Of a DNA stretch of 64,000 bases, positions 35,528-44,635 are shown piece by piece (within the stretch, counting starts at the first letter, position 1; every line of letters starts with the position of its first letter). Made by a program: the position numbers and the translations under genes. The stretch covers positions 558,001 to 622,000 of the forward strand of contig JAHBXN010000001.1 of assembly GCA_019636475.1 (NCBI GenBank). Reading direction: 5' to 3'. The stretch comes from Phycisphaerae bacterium (lineage in GTDB: Bacteria; Planctomycetota; Phycisphaerae; UBA1845; UTPLA1). Under the pieces are notes generated by a model, which had not been told where the DNA came from, did no database searches, and saw only the letters and a program-made list of their open reading frames with translations.

Positions 35528-37291
35528 CTACTTGGACTTGTCCTGCGCGCCGCGCAATTCGTCGCCGTGCGGACGATACGCCATGCCAAGTGGATTCAGG
35601 TTTCGGTAATACATGACCTGCGGAACCGGCCCGCGCATCTGCAGGATCACCATGAACCGCTCCACAATACCAAGACTGTCAGCAAACCCAACCGCCTCGA
35701 TTCGATAAACAGACGACTTCGTCGTGATCTTGTCGAGGATCCGGCGAAACTTGTATTCACTGATCACGCCCTGCGAAACCAGCCATGACGGCGACGATTT
35801 CGTCGCGCTGTCCAGATTCGCACGTGCCGTCACGATCGCTTCCACATCCTCATCGCTCAGTTCCTCAAGCATTGCCAGTACTTCACGGGGCGCAGTGCTC
35901 ACGTTGATGCGACCATTCAGGATCGGTGACGGTGACGCCGACAGACGGTCCAGCAGCAACGGCAAATCCTCGTAAGAACCCGGCGGCTCCTCGTCCGTCA
36001 GGTTCGCGTACACGGGTGCGCGGGCAGCCGGCGGGCGCTGCGGATTCTCTCCGCTTGGAGCGCTCGTCGGCGGATTCTCGGACTCGGGATCCGACCCATC
36101 CTGATCGGCGAAACCAGGCCTCGAATCTTCACGGTTTTCCTCGGATGGCTGAGATGTCGGATCTTCCCCGTCCGCCTGTGCTGGCGACTGGGGTGCACCC
36201 TGCTCAGGCGGGGACTGATCATCCGGCTGTGAAGTGGCCTCCTGCTCCGCCAACTGCGCCTCCAGCGGTGGCGCGGGAAGCAGATTCATAACACTGTTAA
36301 AACGGATCCCCGCCGATCGAACCGAGATAATATAACTGACAATGTCGCCGTCGATTTCCTGTTCAAGCTTCTCCTGAAGCTTGTCCAGATCCTGCATGTT
36401 GAGATTGATGCGCGGGCGATTATCGCCGGATGTGTTCGATTCCTGCGACCAGACCGTGAAGAACGGAGCAATGCCGCGATAGAGAACGCCGTTGCCGTCG
36501 TCCGGCGGAAACGACTCATTGCCATCATCTTCGTTCGGATCAAGTAGCCCGTTCTGGTTGTAATCCTCGCCGTACACCACCCACGTCGAAAAACCCCGCA
36601 CGAGGAGCAACTCTTCCACCGAAGAAAATGCAGCGCCTTTGGCGCGATACGGAGGAATCAAAGTGGCGTAGTACTCGTTCTTTGCGCCATTAGGACGAGG
36701 CTCATCGCCCGGTTCGCGCCAATCCAGGAATGAATCGACCAGCACATCGATGTTCACGGGAAAGTCCGTGTTCACCGGTACTACCCGCTGCAGTAGTCTA
36801 CGAAGCTGATCACCGGTGACAGAGTTCAGGTCCATTCGAGCCGATTCATCCGTGATGCCATAGCGAACGCGATTGGGATCATTCAGGTCCGGGGCGATCA
36901 GGCTGAATCGGAACGCCTCCTCCAGCGTCGGATCATATTTCTTCACCTCGCCGGTGACGGCCTTCTGCTGGACCGATTCGGCATCCTTGCCTTCGGGACC
37001 CGAAACCAGAAATGCACGATAACGCTCGGGGCTGTTAAACCAGCTATCCAGATCACCGCGCGTATAACGAAGAGTCACAACCGCCGATTGGACACCGGAG
37101 TTGGCCGCCTGCCTGATCTTGAACTGCCGAATCTCGGTCGTCATTCCGTCCAGATACGCGCGAACCATCAGCGTGTATCCAGCCGCCAGCAGCGACAGCA
37201 GCGCAACCATCACCAGAACGACGACCAGCATGAGGCCGCGCCTGGCGACCTTACGACGAAAACAACTAATACTTAAATGCCTTTGGTACAT
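35528..37291 (-). CDS. gspK: GspK-like minor pseudopilin with acidic low-complexity insertion
   Basis: The leader ends at RRKVARRG, followed by the hydrophobic helix LMLVVVLVMVALLSLLAAG, as in GspK, which usually lacks the Glu5 found in other pseudopilins. The body has ARMDLNSVTGDQLRRLLQRV, a helix-hairpin-helix-like region typical of GspK, repeated as NVSTAPREVLAMLEEL later. Between them is about 90 residues rich in Pro, Ser, Glu and Asp (TSQPDDQSPPEQG). The start is uncertain: ATG at 37291 or GTG at 37315, neither with a clear ribosome binding site. The pseudopilus tip complex (GspI-J-K) is the likely place of action. Confidence 0.85.
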   Translation of the reverse strand: MYQRHLSISCFRRKVARRGLMLVVVLVMVALLSLLAAGYTLMVRAYLDGMTTEIRQFKIRQAANSGVQSAVVTLRYTRGDLDSWFNSPERYRAFLVSGPEGKDAESVQQKAVTGEVKKYDPTLEEAFRFSLIAPDLNDPNRVRYGITDESARMDLNSVTGDQLRRLLQRVVPVNTDFPVNIDVLVDSFLDWREPGDEPRPNGAKNEYYATLIPPYRAKGAAFSSVEELLLVRGFSTWVVYGEDYNQNGLLDPNEDDGNESFPPDDGNGVLYRGIAPFFTVWSQESNTSGDNRPRINLNMQDLDKLQEKLEQEIDGDIVSYIISVRSAGIRFNSVMNLLPAPPLEAQLAEQEATSQPDDQSPPEQGAPQSPAQADGEDPTSQPSEENREDSRPGFADQDGSDPESENPPTSAPSGENPQRPPAARAPVYANLTDEEPPGSYEDLPLLLDRLSASPSPILNGRINVSTAPREVLAMLEELSDEDVEAIVTARANLDSATKSSPSWLVSQGVISEYKFRRILDKITTKSSVYRIEAVGFADSLGIVERFMVILQMRGPVPQVMYYRNLNPLGMAYRPHGDELRGAQDKSK

Positions 37292-37327
37292 AATATTACA
37301 ATAAATCACAACCACCGAGCCAGCCCA

Positions 37328-38260
37328 TCACCGGCTGCCGGAACTGCCTGACCCGCTGCCTCCGCTCGCTCGCGTGCGGGTAATCTTTTGTGCACGCATC
37401 AGCCGCGATCCCATGAACGTGTCCGCCTGCGGCAAACGCACCATGATCGTATAGGCTTCACGCGTGTAAGGATCTGGCTCGGAGGGAGTTAGATCAAACT
37501 TGAGCGGATCCTCCTCTTCTTCTTCCTCGGGCGGAGGGACTTCCTGATAGCCGACCGTGATCTCGATCGCCTGCGGAAGGGAGTTCCCCATCTTCCCCTC
37601 AGGCTGCAAGCCAAGGTCCCATCGGTCCAGCCAATCCACACCGTCGTAGTAGCGGAATCGGATGAACTTCAACTCAGGCGAAACCAGATCGAGGCTGACG
37701 CAGTTCTCATCCTTCTCAAACAGCGCCGTTTGAAAGTGGGTCTTCACCTCGCGGCGCACAAGCCCCAGCGGAGCCTTGCCGGTCGTACCGTTGGGATAGG
37801 TGTAGCTCTCGTCTTCCTGGTCATAGGCGAGGTAGTACTGAACCTGCCGGATGTCGCACTCGGCCGGTGGAGGCAGTTCCTCGATGCCTCGCTGTCGGAA
37901 TAGCGTCCTGTCCGGAAGTGTGACCGTCTGAAAAGAGATGAAACGCTCCTTCCCGGTGACGCCCGGACCGAGCGTCGATACAAAACCGTTCGAAGCGCGA
38001 ATCTCCTCCGCAATCTGATGAGCGACCATCTTGGCGAGATAGCCCGCCGTCGTGACCTTCAGCGAACTCTCACGCGTTCGCATGACCTGGTCATAGAACG
38101 AAAACAGCAGCAACGACACCAGCACCATGAGGCCGATCGCCAACAGCACTTCCAGCAGCGTCAGCGCGCGTCGGCGATCTCGCCGCGCATCACGAGACAC
38201 CGGAACGGCCAATCGCCGCCCGAATGCGTTCGCGGGTCGCCTGTGCCGGCATGGCGTCAT
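37328..38260 (-). CDS. gspJ: GspJ-like minor pseudopilin
   Basis: The 310-residue protein carries a basic leader (about 32 residues) and the prepilin site before LTLLEVLLAIGLMVLVS, with Glu5 present. The following region (YDQVMRTRESSLKVTTAGYLAKMV, then VQYYLAYDQEDESYTYPNG and FIRFRYYDGVDWLDRWD) matches GspJ. Near the end is a run of eight acidic residues (PPPEEEEEEDPL) and a Gly/Ser tail. The start overlaps the gspI stop by one base (TGATG), so it is coupled to gspI. Confidence 0.87.
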   Translation of the reverse strand: MTPCRHRRPANAFGRRLAVPVSRDARRDRRRALTLLEVLLAIGLMVLVSLLLFSFYDQVMRTRESSLKVTTAGYLAKMVAHQIAEEIRASNGFVSTLGPGVTGKERFISFQTVTLPDRTLFRQRGIEELPPPAECDIRQVQYYLAYDQEDESYTYPNGTTGKAPLGLVRREVKTHFQTALFEKDENCVSLDLVSPELKFIRFRYYDGVDWLDRWDLGLQPEGKMGNSLPQAIEITVGYQEVPPPEEEEEEDPLKFDLTPSEPDPYTREAYTIMVRLPQADTFMGSRLMRAQKITRTRASGGSGSGSSGSR

Positions 38261-39195
38261 CAGCGGCCACCTCCCTGCCCGGGTCTGAATCCGCCGCGAG
38301 GCAAATTGTCCGGAGGCTTCTGACCTCCTCCTTGCTGTCCGCCGCGCCCTCCGGCTTGCTGTCCACCGCCCTGCGGCCGACCGCCGCCCTGTTGTTGCCC
38401 ACCGCCCTGTTGTTGCCCGCCACCCGGAATTTGACCGGGATTTACGCCAGCCTGGCCGGCAATGCGCTGAAGTGCCCCGGTGTCGCCGGATTGGAGCGCG
38501 GCGATGATTTGGTCAATCTGTCCGCCGGCAAACCGATCACCGAACGCCGCGATAAGCGTCGGAAGGAGTTCAATCAGCGTGTCCATATCCATCGATGCCA
38601 GCGCACGCGGATCAAAGTTGTTCGGATCGATAAACTGCGTACCGCCGGGAATCGCGTCGGTGATCTGGGTAATCTGCTCCGGCTCGAGTCCGAAGTCGTT
38701 TTCGAGATCGATTCCGCGGGGTATCGCGCGGAAGATTCGCGTCGCCATGACGAATTCGCGATCTGAGGTATCTGCGTTCGGGTCGCCGACAAAAATCTCG
38801 ATATCGATTTCAAGCAGTCCCTCAACGCGAAGCGACGGATTCGTCGTCACCTTCCACGAGAGGCGATCGAGTGTCTCGCCCTCACGGAAATATCCGCTCT
38901 GCTCGCGCTCGTCGAGATTGAGCAGGCCGGAGTTGGTGTCCATCTCGGCGATGAGCCGATCGGTCATCAACATGCCCTGCGTCAGACGCTCGGCCAGTTC
39001 GACGTTTTGCTGTCCATTGCGAAACACGATTCCGATCGCCGCAATCGCCATGAGCAGAATGCCGAGCGACACGACGACTTCCAACAAGACCAGGCCGCGT
39101 CGAGCCGGGCCCGGGGCGGACGGCGTTCGCGCGCGGATCCTCAGAGAACCCGCTGCGCAGACTGAAACCCCAGATTGAGAATACGAAATCGCCAC
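38260..39195 (-). CDS. gspI: GspI-like minor pseudopilin with Gly/Gln-rich tail
   Basis: The prepilin peptidase site is RRG followed by LVLLEVVVSLGILLMAIAAIG, with Glu5. The middle (LMTDRLIAEMDTNSGLLNL, LSWKVTTNPSLRVEGLLEIDI) fits GspI. The C-terminal quarter is a Gly/Gln/Pro tail (GGGQQQGGG repeats) not found in classical GspI. I placed the start at the GTG at 39195, which follows GGGAG; a TTG at 39258 is also in frame but has no ribosome binding site. It would act in the pseudopilus tip. Confidence 0.83.
   Translation of the reverse strand: MAISYSQSGVSVCAAGSLRIRARTPSAPGPARRGLVLLEVVVSLGILLMAIAAIGIVFRNGQQNVELAERLTQGMLMTDRLIAEMDTNSGLLNLDEREQSGYFREGETLDRLSWKVTTNPSLRVEGLLEIDIEIFVGDPNADTSDREFVMATRIFRAIPRGIDLENDFGLEPEQITQITDAIPGGTQFIDPNNFDPRALASMDMDTLIELLPTLIAAFGDRFAGGQIDQIIAALQSGDTGALQRIAGQAGVNPGQIPGGGQQQGGGQQQGGGRPQGGGQQAGGRGGQQGGGQKPPDNLPRGGFRPGQGGGR
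38384..38419 (-). repeat. 18-bp tandem repeat coding the GspI glycine/glutamine tail
   Basis: Two copies of an 18-bp unit, 38384-38401 and 38402-38419, differ only in the last base. They encode successive GGGQQQ blocks. Such short in-frame repeats can change copy number without breaking the frame. Confidence 0.8.
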
Positions 39196-39388
39196 GAATG
39201 CGCTCCCTGTCCGAGAGGCCTTCAGGAGGCCTTGCGAGAACCCATTTCTTGTACGCAATAGAGCGGCAATCGTCGCAGAACGGACGATCTTTTTCGGAAG
39301 TATCTTCGAGCCGGCACGGCAGACTTAACTTTCAGCGAATCATAAAGATATGGCTTATGCAGGCGACAGCGACGCGGACATTTTCGAA

Positions 39389-40846
39389 TCAGGGGTTCTT
39401 GTTGTCGTTCTGGTTGTCGTTGTCGCCTTTTGTGTCCGGCGGGTTGTTCGTGTTGTCGTTTTTCTGACCGGAATTCGAATTTGAATTGGAGTTGTTGTTC
39501 AGTGCGTTGTCGATGTTGTCGCGTTCTTCGTCCGTAAGATTCGACTGCTCAAGGTCTTCCTTCAGCCCGGTTTGCCCGTTCTGATCGCCCTTGCGGCCAC
39601 CGGTTTCACCGTCTTTTCCGTCGCCGGACCCCCGCGGATCTGGACGATTCCCGCCACGATCCTGCATCGGCGGACGATCTCCCCCGCGATCGTTGCCAGG
39701 ACCTCGGCCATCCGATCCGCCACGGCGGCCACCCTCACCCCGATCGCCTTGGCCACGTCCTTCGCCGCGACCGCCGCCGCCTCGACCGCCGTCGCCTCGA
39801 CCGCCGTCGCCAACACCCCCCGCACCGCCGACGTTCGGAAACTGACCCGCGCCGCGGCCGGGCAATCCGCCCAGTCCGCCCGGGCTGGCGGGACCCGCGC
39901 CGCCGGGAACACCGCGACCCGCCCCGGCGCCAAATCCGCCGGCGCCAGCGCCGACTCCCCCGGTGCCAAATCCGCCGCCTCCGCCGAAACCGCCCGAACC
40001 GCCGCCGGCCGCAGCCGCCTGATCCGGTAAGCCGAATGACAGGTCACTCGCATCGGCATCAGTGGGCATCTCGAGGTTTTCACGCTTAACGTAGAAGGTC
40101 TCGTCGGCGAGTTGCTCCTCGGTGACGGGATCGCGCAAGTATGCCAGACCGGTCCGACCATCGAGAATGATCCAATGCTGGGGATCGTCTTCCGTCAATT
40201 CGCGGTCGAGTGCCACTTTCGTGACTTTTAGCGTCGCCCAATCCGTCGAACCGCTCGGCTCGAACAGAATGATCGGACGTCGATCGTCGAGTTCGACATC
40301 CTCGTTCATGCTCGTGATGGCCGGAATAGTCACTTCGGAATCAGCGGAATTCGCATTTCCTTCCTGCTTGTCCGAGTCTTTCTTTGCGGAATCGGTGGTC
40401 TCATCGAACGAAATCGGCTTGAGAAAGACCGGTCGGCCCAGCTCAATGGTATGCACATGGACTTCGCCGAGAAGCGGCGAATCCTGGGCCCACGTCGCCT
40501 GAAGCGGTTCCCAGACACCCGGAAACTGAATCGGGTCGTTCTCGATTTCAAAATAGGGATGTTGCTCGTTCGGCGCGAACCGTACGCGGACGCGCCGGTT
40601 CTCTTTCATCGCTTCCGTCCTCGCGAGAAAAAGCGTATCGCGCATCTGCGCAGCCGATTCCGGCAGCTCGGACGCAACAATCTGATTCTGAAGGAGCGGC
40701 CAGCTCAGACCAGCAAGAATCGCAAGCAGAAAAATCGCAACGAGAATCTCGATCAGCGTGAATCCGGCGCGACGTAACGTCCTGGCGCAATTTCTCCTTC
40801 GCGGCGTCCAGGCGATGAATGTTGAGATCTCGTGCATGTCACCCAT
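39389..40846 (-). CDS. gspH: GspH-like pseudopilin with long disordered RGG-like tail
   Basis: The leader ends at RRAG and the helix is FTLIEILVAIFLLAILAGL, with Glu5. Then come QMRDTLFLARTEAMKENRRV and a GspH/FimT-like beta domain (VRFAPNEQHPYFEIEND, and WIILDGRTGLAYLRD). From about residue 280 on, roughly 205 residues are low complexity: Gly/Ala-rich, then RGG/GRGE/DRGG-rich, then Asn/Asp-rich (NNNSNSNSNSGQ). Classical GspH is about 170 residues. The start is ATG 40846; GTG 40849 and ATG 40837 are alternatives. It lies between gspG and gspI. Confidence 0.85.
   Translation of the reverse strand: MGDMHEISTFIAWTPRRRNCARTLRRAGFTLIEILVAIFLLAILAGLSWPLLQNQIVASELPESAAQMRDTLFLARTEAMKENRRVRVRFAPNEQHPYFEIENDPIQFPGVWEPLQATWAQDSPLLGEVHVHTIELGRPVFLKPISFDETTDSAKKDSDKQEGNANSADSEVTIPAITSMNEDVELDDRRPIILFEPSGSTDWATLKVTKVALDRELTEDDPQHWIILDGRTGLAYLRDPVTEEQLADETFYVKRENLEMPTDADASDLSFGLPDQAAAAGGGSGGFGGGGGFGTGGVGAGAGGFGAGAGRGVPGGAGPASPGGLGGLPGRGAGQFPNVGGAGGVGDGGRGDGGRGGGGRGEGRGQGDRGEGGRRGGSDGRGPGNDRGGDRPPMQDRGGNRPDPRGSGDGKDGETGGRKGDQNGQTGLKEDLEQSNLTDEERDNIDNALNNNSNSNSNSGQKNDNTNNPPDTKGDNDNQNDNKNP
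39781..39810 (-). repeat. 15-bp tandem repeat in the GspH glycine tail
   Basis: Two exact copies of a 15-bp unit (39781-39795 and 39796-39810) with a near copy just below 39781. They encode GDGGR blocks. The repeat keeps frame and may vary in copy number. Confidence 0.8.
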
Positions 40847-40955
40847 CACGAAACCGCCGCGAGGAAATCACGCCCGCGAAGGGGCGTGAAAGGCCGCGGG
40901 GCACCGACATGAAGCCGCGCCATCGCCAGGGCGGATCAGCGCGTGCAAACACGAC

Positions 40956-41405
40956 CTAGCGATCACTCTGCCAGTTGGTCACGTCGTCTTCAGAACCATC
41001 GAGCCCATCGGGCCCAAGGCTCCAGAGGTCGTACTTGTCACGATTCTTTTCGCCCGGTGCTCGGAATTGATAGTCACGCCCCCAGGGATCCTTCAATCCA
41101 CCCGGATCCTCAATGCCCTGGATCCACTTCTTGGCGATTTCCTCATCCGCCGGCTTCTCGTAGAGGTACTTCAGATCCTCCGGCCAGCTCCCGCAATTGA
41201 ATCGGTAGAGATTGATCGCATTGGCCAGCGGGCCGTTCGAGCCGACCGCCGCTCTGGCGAGCTTGACCTTGGCATCATCCGCCTGGCCGACGAGCGACGG
41301 CACGACGAAGGCTGCAAGCAAGGCCAGCAGACCGACGACAAGCAGAATTTCAAGCAGGGTGAAACCCTTGCGAACCGGACGACGTTTGACGCGCTTCGGA
41401 CTCAT
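40956..41405 (-). CDS. gspG: Major pseudopilin GspG
   Basis: The 149-residue protein has the prepilin site RKG followed by FTLLEILLVVGLLALLAAFV, with Glu5. Its globular domain ends in the GspG calcium loop (LWSLGPDGLDGSEDDVTNW), preceded by LKDPWGRDYQF, the family signature. It has normal length, unlike the neighbouring minor pseudopilins. A GGAG lies ten bases before the ATG. GspG polymerises into the pseudopilus that drives cargo through the secretin. Confidence 0.97.
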   Translation of the reverse strand: MSPKRVKRRPVRKGFTLLEILLVVGLLALLAAFVVPSLVGQADDAKVKLARAAVGSNGPLANAINLYRFNCGSWPEDLKYLYEKPADEEIAKKWIQGIEDPGGLKDPWGRDYQFRAPGEKNRDKYDLWSLGPDGLDGSEDDVTNWQSDR

Positions 41406-41596
41406 GGTGATCAGACTCCTTCAACAATGATCTCGATATCGAGCGGATGTTCAGACCCAATTCCCTGCGGGACACGGACTGCTCACATCGGCACATCCTT
41501 ATACACGTTGCATCCCGAATTGTGGCAGCAAATTCAGCGGATTTCCAGCCGATATTATAGGCCGGCTCGGGACAAGCCGAGCATCGCCGAAGGCAA

Positions 41597-42796
41597 CTAC
41601 CTGGCGCCGCCCGAGCTCATGGTCAGAATCGGCAAAAGCAATGCGATCGCAATCACGGCGACCACGCCCGCCATGCAGACCAGCAGGAGCGGTTCCAGCA
41701 ATCGAACCGCCAGATCAATCTTCCGAGCGGTTCGATTCTCATACGAATCCGCGATCGTGACGAGCACGTTTTCGAGATTGTTGCTTTCCTCGCCGACGGC
41801 AATCATGTCGACAATATCGAGTGGGAACAGCCCGCTGCGTCCCAGCGGGCCCGACAGCGCGGCGCCTTTTCGCACGCTCTCCGTCGCGTCGTCAATCACC
41901 TCCACCAGCATGCGATTCCCGGCCGAGTCTCGGGCAATTTTCAGGGATTGCAGAATGGGCACGCCATTGTTGAGCAGGGTGCCGAGAATGCGGCAGAAAC
42001 GGCAGATCGCAACGAGCCGGAGTATCTCGCCGAGCATCGGCACCTTCATCTGCATGCGATCGAATGCAATGCGGCCGCCCTCGCTCCGCAAAACCAGCAA
42101 CACCGAGATTCCGAGGACGCCGATCGCCGACACGACGTACGGCCAGTAAATCTGGAGGAAATCGCAGGCCGCGAAGACCCACTGCGTCAGAATCGGCAGA
42201 TTGCCCTGGAGGAATTTTCTCACCTGCGGAACGACGACGACGAGCAGAAAGACAACGATGCCCGCGCCCACCGTCATGAGAATGCTCGGATAGATCAATG
42301 CGCCGATGACTTTGTTGCGGAGTTCGTTCTGTCGCTCGGTAAAGACGGCGATGCGTGTGAGAACCTCCTCGAGAAAACCGCCTTTCTCGCCGGCACGGAT
42401 CATCGCGACATGGAGTGTCGTGAAGGCGTTGGGATGCCGATCCATCGCGTCCGCCAACGTCTGACCGCTGGAGATGTCCTCGCGGACCTCTTTCAGAATT
42501 TCTTTGAAAACAGCGTTGGAAGTCTGCTTCCACAGGACATCGAGCGCCCGTAGCGCCGGAACGCCTGCCCGGAGCAGGTCCGCGAACTGCGAATAGAAAA
42601 CCGCCACATTGGTCGAGCTGACCTTCTTCTTGCGGCCGGTCATGCCGCTGACCGCCATGCCGCCTTCTGTGATTTCGAGAGGGAAGAGCCGCTGTTCGTC
42701 GAGGGCGCGCAAAACCTGCTGCTGGGTGTCGGCCGCCAGGACGCCCTTCACCGTACCTCCGTCCAAACCACGCGCAACATAGGAGAAACTGGGCAT
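41597..42796 (-). CDS. gspF: Type II secretion inner-membrane platform protein GspF
   Basis: The 399-residue protein has the GspF layout: an N-terminal cytoplasmic part (FSYVARGLDGGTVKGVL), a first four-helix domain (FYSQFADLLRAGVPALRAL, then VAMIRAGEKGGFLEEVL), a membrane hairpin (GALIYPSILMTVGAGIVVFL), a second copy (ILGTLLNNGVPILQSL, MIAVGEESNNLENVL) and a final membrane helix (LVCMAGVVAVIAIALLLPI). It is the first gene of the gsp operon, 191 bp ahead of gspG. GspE is not adjacent; candidate ATPases lie at 59.7-64 kb. Confidence 0.96.
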   Translation of the reverse strand: MPSFSYVARGLDGGTVKGVLAADTQQQVLRALDEQRLFPLEITEGGMAVSGMTGRKKKVSSTNVAVFYSQFADLLRAGVPALRALDVLWKQTSNAVFKEILKEVREDISSGQTLADAMDRHPNAFTTLHVAMIRAGEKGGFLEEVLTRIAVFTERQNELRNKVIGALIYPSILMTVGAGIVVFLLVVVVPQVRKFLQGNLPILTQWVFAACDFLQIYWPYVVSAIGVLGISVLLVLRSEGGRIAFDRMQMKVPMLGEILRLVAICRFCRILGTLLNNGVPILQSLKIARDSAGNRMLVEVIDDATESVRKGAALSGPLGRSGLFPLDIVDMIAVGEESNNLENVLVTIADSYENRTARKIDLAVRLLEPLLLVCMAGVVAVIAIALLLPILTMSSGGAR

Positions 42797-43105
42797 TTGA
42801 TCGATTTTCCGATGTAGGCCTCCGCCCTCCTAGAGCGCAACCGGCCTCAGCCATGGCGTGCAAATCATTATCATGAAAACACTTGCAGCGATCCAAGCCT
42901 TGCCAGTCCGCATGCGGACGTCACTATCCATATCGGATACGACCGACAGGCGTCATGATCCTCGCAGATTCTACACCGGCGCGGGGCCACAGTTGCGGGC
43001 GGCCCGGAAAACGGCGTTTTCATCGCGATTGCGCGCGTTTTGATCGATGCAATTTTGCGCCGGGAATGCAGAATCCGAGCGAAAACGGGGTTCGGGAACG
43101 ATGTC
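42797..43105. other. Upstream region of the gsp operon
   Basis: No gene is seen between the gcdH-like stop and gspF. The stretch most likely holds the operon promoter, transcribed on the minus strand. Confidence 0.5.
42868..42896 (-). promoter_or_regulatory. Possible sigma70-like promoter of the gsp operon
   Basis: On the minus strand TTGGAT (42896-42891) and TGATAA (42873-42868) are separated by 17 bases. That would start a transcript near 42860 with a leader of about 65 bases before the gspF ATG. Both boxes deviate from consensus, and planctomycete promoters are poorly defined. Confidence 0.3.
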
Positions 43106-44293
43106 TCAAAAAGCCGGGACGCCGCAAAGCTGGCTCCCGACAATCAGTTCGTGGATTGTTTCCGTGCCTTCGTAAGTGATGACGCTTTCAAGGTTTAGCA
43201 TGTGTCGAATCGAGTGACACTCGATACTGATTCCGGCCGCGCCGAGGATATCGCGCGCGTCGCGGGCCACATCAAGCCCCATCCGCACGTTGTTCCACTT
43301 CGCCATCGAAACCTGGGCATGGTGCATGGTGCCTTCATCCTTCATCCGACCCAGTTGCAGCGAAAGCAGCTGCGCGGTCGAGATGCGTCGGGACATGTCC
43401 GCAAGACGACGCTGAATGGTCTGAGTGTGTGAAATAGGTCGCTTGAAGACGACACGCACCTTCGACCACTCGAGCGCCTCCCGGAAGCAGGCGATGGCAG
43501 CGCCGATCGCGCCCCACGTGATGCCGTAGCGAGCCTGGGTGAGACAACCGAGCGGTCCCTTGAGGCCGCGAATGTTCGGCAACATGCTGGATTGTGGCAC
43601 GCGCACGTTATCGAAGAAAAGCTCGCTCGTGATGCTGGCACGGAGGGACATCTTGCGCAGGATGTCGCGCGTGGTGTATCCGGGCATGTCTTTTTCAACG
43701 AGGAAACCGCGGACGCCGTCGTCGGTCATGGCCCAGACGATGGCGACATCGGCGATTGTTCCGTTGGTGATCCACATTTTCGCGCCGTTGATGACCCAAT
43801 CGCCGCCTTTCTTCACGGCGTGCGTCTTCATCGTTCCGGGGTCGCTGCCGCCATCGGGCTCGGTCAAGCCGAAGCATCCGATCAATTCTCCGCGAGACAT
43901 GCCGGGCAGCCAGCGTTGTCGCTGCTCTTCGCTGCCGTACGTGAGAATCGGGTACATGCAGAGACTGCCCTGGACGGAGACGAAGCTGCGGACACCGCTG
44001 TCGCCGCGCTCGAGTTCCTGGCAGATCAGGCCGTAGCAGACGTTGTTCAATCCGGCGCAGTCATAACCCTCGATGTTGCAGCCGAGCAGACCGAGGGCCG
44101 CGATTTCGGCGATCAATTCGCGCGGAAATGTGTGATCCTCGAACGCCTGTCCGATGATAGGAATGACTTTTTCGTCCACGAAGCGGGCGACGGTCTCCTG
44201 GACCTGCCGTTCTTCTTCGGAGAGCAGTGATTTAACGTTAAAGAAGTCGTATGTATCCGGCGTCATGACGGCGGCTGGAGCGTCTGCTGCCAT
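43106..44293 (-). CDS. gcdH: Glutaryl-CoA dehydrogenase-like acyl-CoA dehydrogenase
   Basis: This FAD enzyme of 395 residues oxidises an acyl-CoA at the alpha-beta bond. The match to glutaryl-CoA dehydrogenase is close through its length: CQELERGDSGVRSFVSVQGS, GCFGLTEPDGGSDPGTM, KMWITNGTIADVAIVWA, ARYGITWGAIGAA and the catalytic-base region TYEGTETIH (about E375). If it acts on glutaryl-CoA it also decarboxylates it to crotonyl-CoA, in lysine or tryptophan degradation. No electron-transfer flavoprotein gene is nearby. An AGGAG lies before the ATG. Confidence 0.87.
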   Translation of the reverse strand: MAADAPAAVMTPDTYDFFNVKSLLSEEERQVQETVARFVDEKVIPIIGQAFEDHTFPRELIAEIAALGLLGCNIEGYDCAGLNNVCYGLICQELERGDSGVRSFVSVQGSLCMYPILTYGSEEQRQRWLPGMSRGELIGCFGLTEPDGGSDPGTMKTHAVKKGGDWVINGAKMWITNGTIADVAIVWAMTDDGVRGFLVEKDMPGYTTRDILRKMSLRASITSELFFDNVRVPQSSMLPNIRGLKGPLGCLTQARYGITWGAIGAAIACFREALEWSKVRVVFKRPISHTQTIQRRLADMSRRISTAQLLSLQLGRMKDEGTMHHAQVSMAKWNNVRMGLDVARDARDILGAAGISIECHSIRHMLNLESVITYEGTETIHELIVGSQLCGVPAF

Positions 44294-44635
44294 TTTTCTG
44301 TTACTCCTGTTTCAGAATCGATTGCACGCGGGCAATCATGCTTCATTCATGTCGGGCACCGAGCCACGCGAACGTTCCGCACCGGAAGTGGAACAAAACG
44401 AGCGTCGTTGGCGATTGGCCAGGTCAGGCGCGCCCGCTCATCGGCAGGGAATCGCGCATTTCTTCGGCAGTATAGCGGGTTTCGGCATTCAGTCACATAG
44501 ACGCCCGGCATGTGAGCGGGCGACGAGCCGGGCGGCAGGGATGACCCGTGTCTCGAACGGCGATATGATCCGATCAGGCAGCGTTCCTTCGAGACGAATG
44601 CAATCGAATGTTGCCAATCTGACTTTGGGATTCCG
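44294..44635. other. Divergent intergenic region, no gene seen
   Basis: The stretch lies between the divergent gcdH-like and psd genes and should hold promoters for both. The open frames across it overlap psd in another frame and look like shadows. I see no clear operator or terminator. Confidence 0.5.

Noticed and set aside
37261-37320. AT-rich patch between gspJ and gspK as a promoter
   Set aside because: It is AT-rich against the background, but no spaced -35/-10 pair stands out and the genes are closely packed in one operon.
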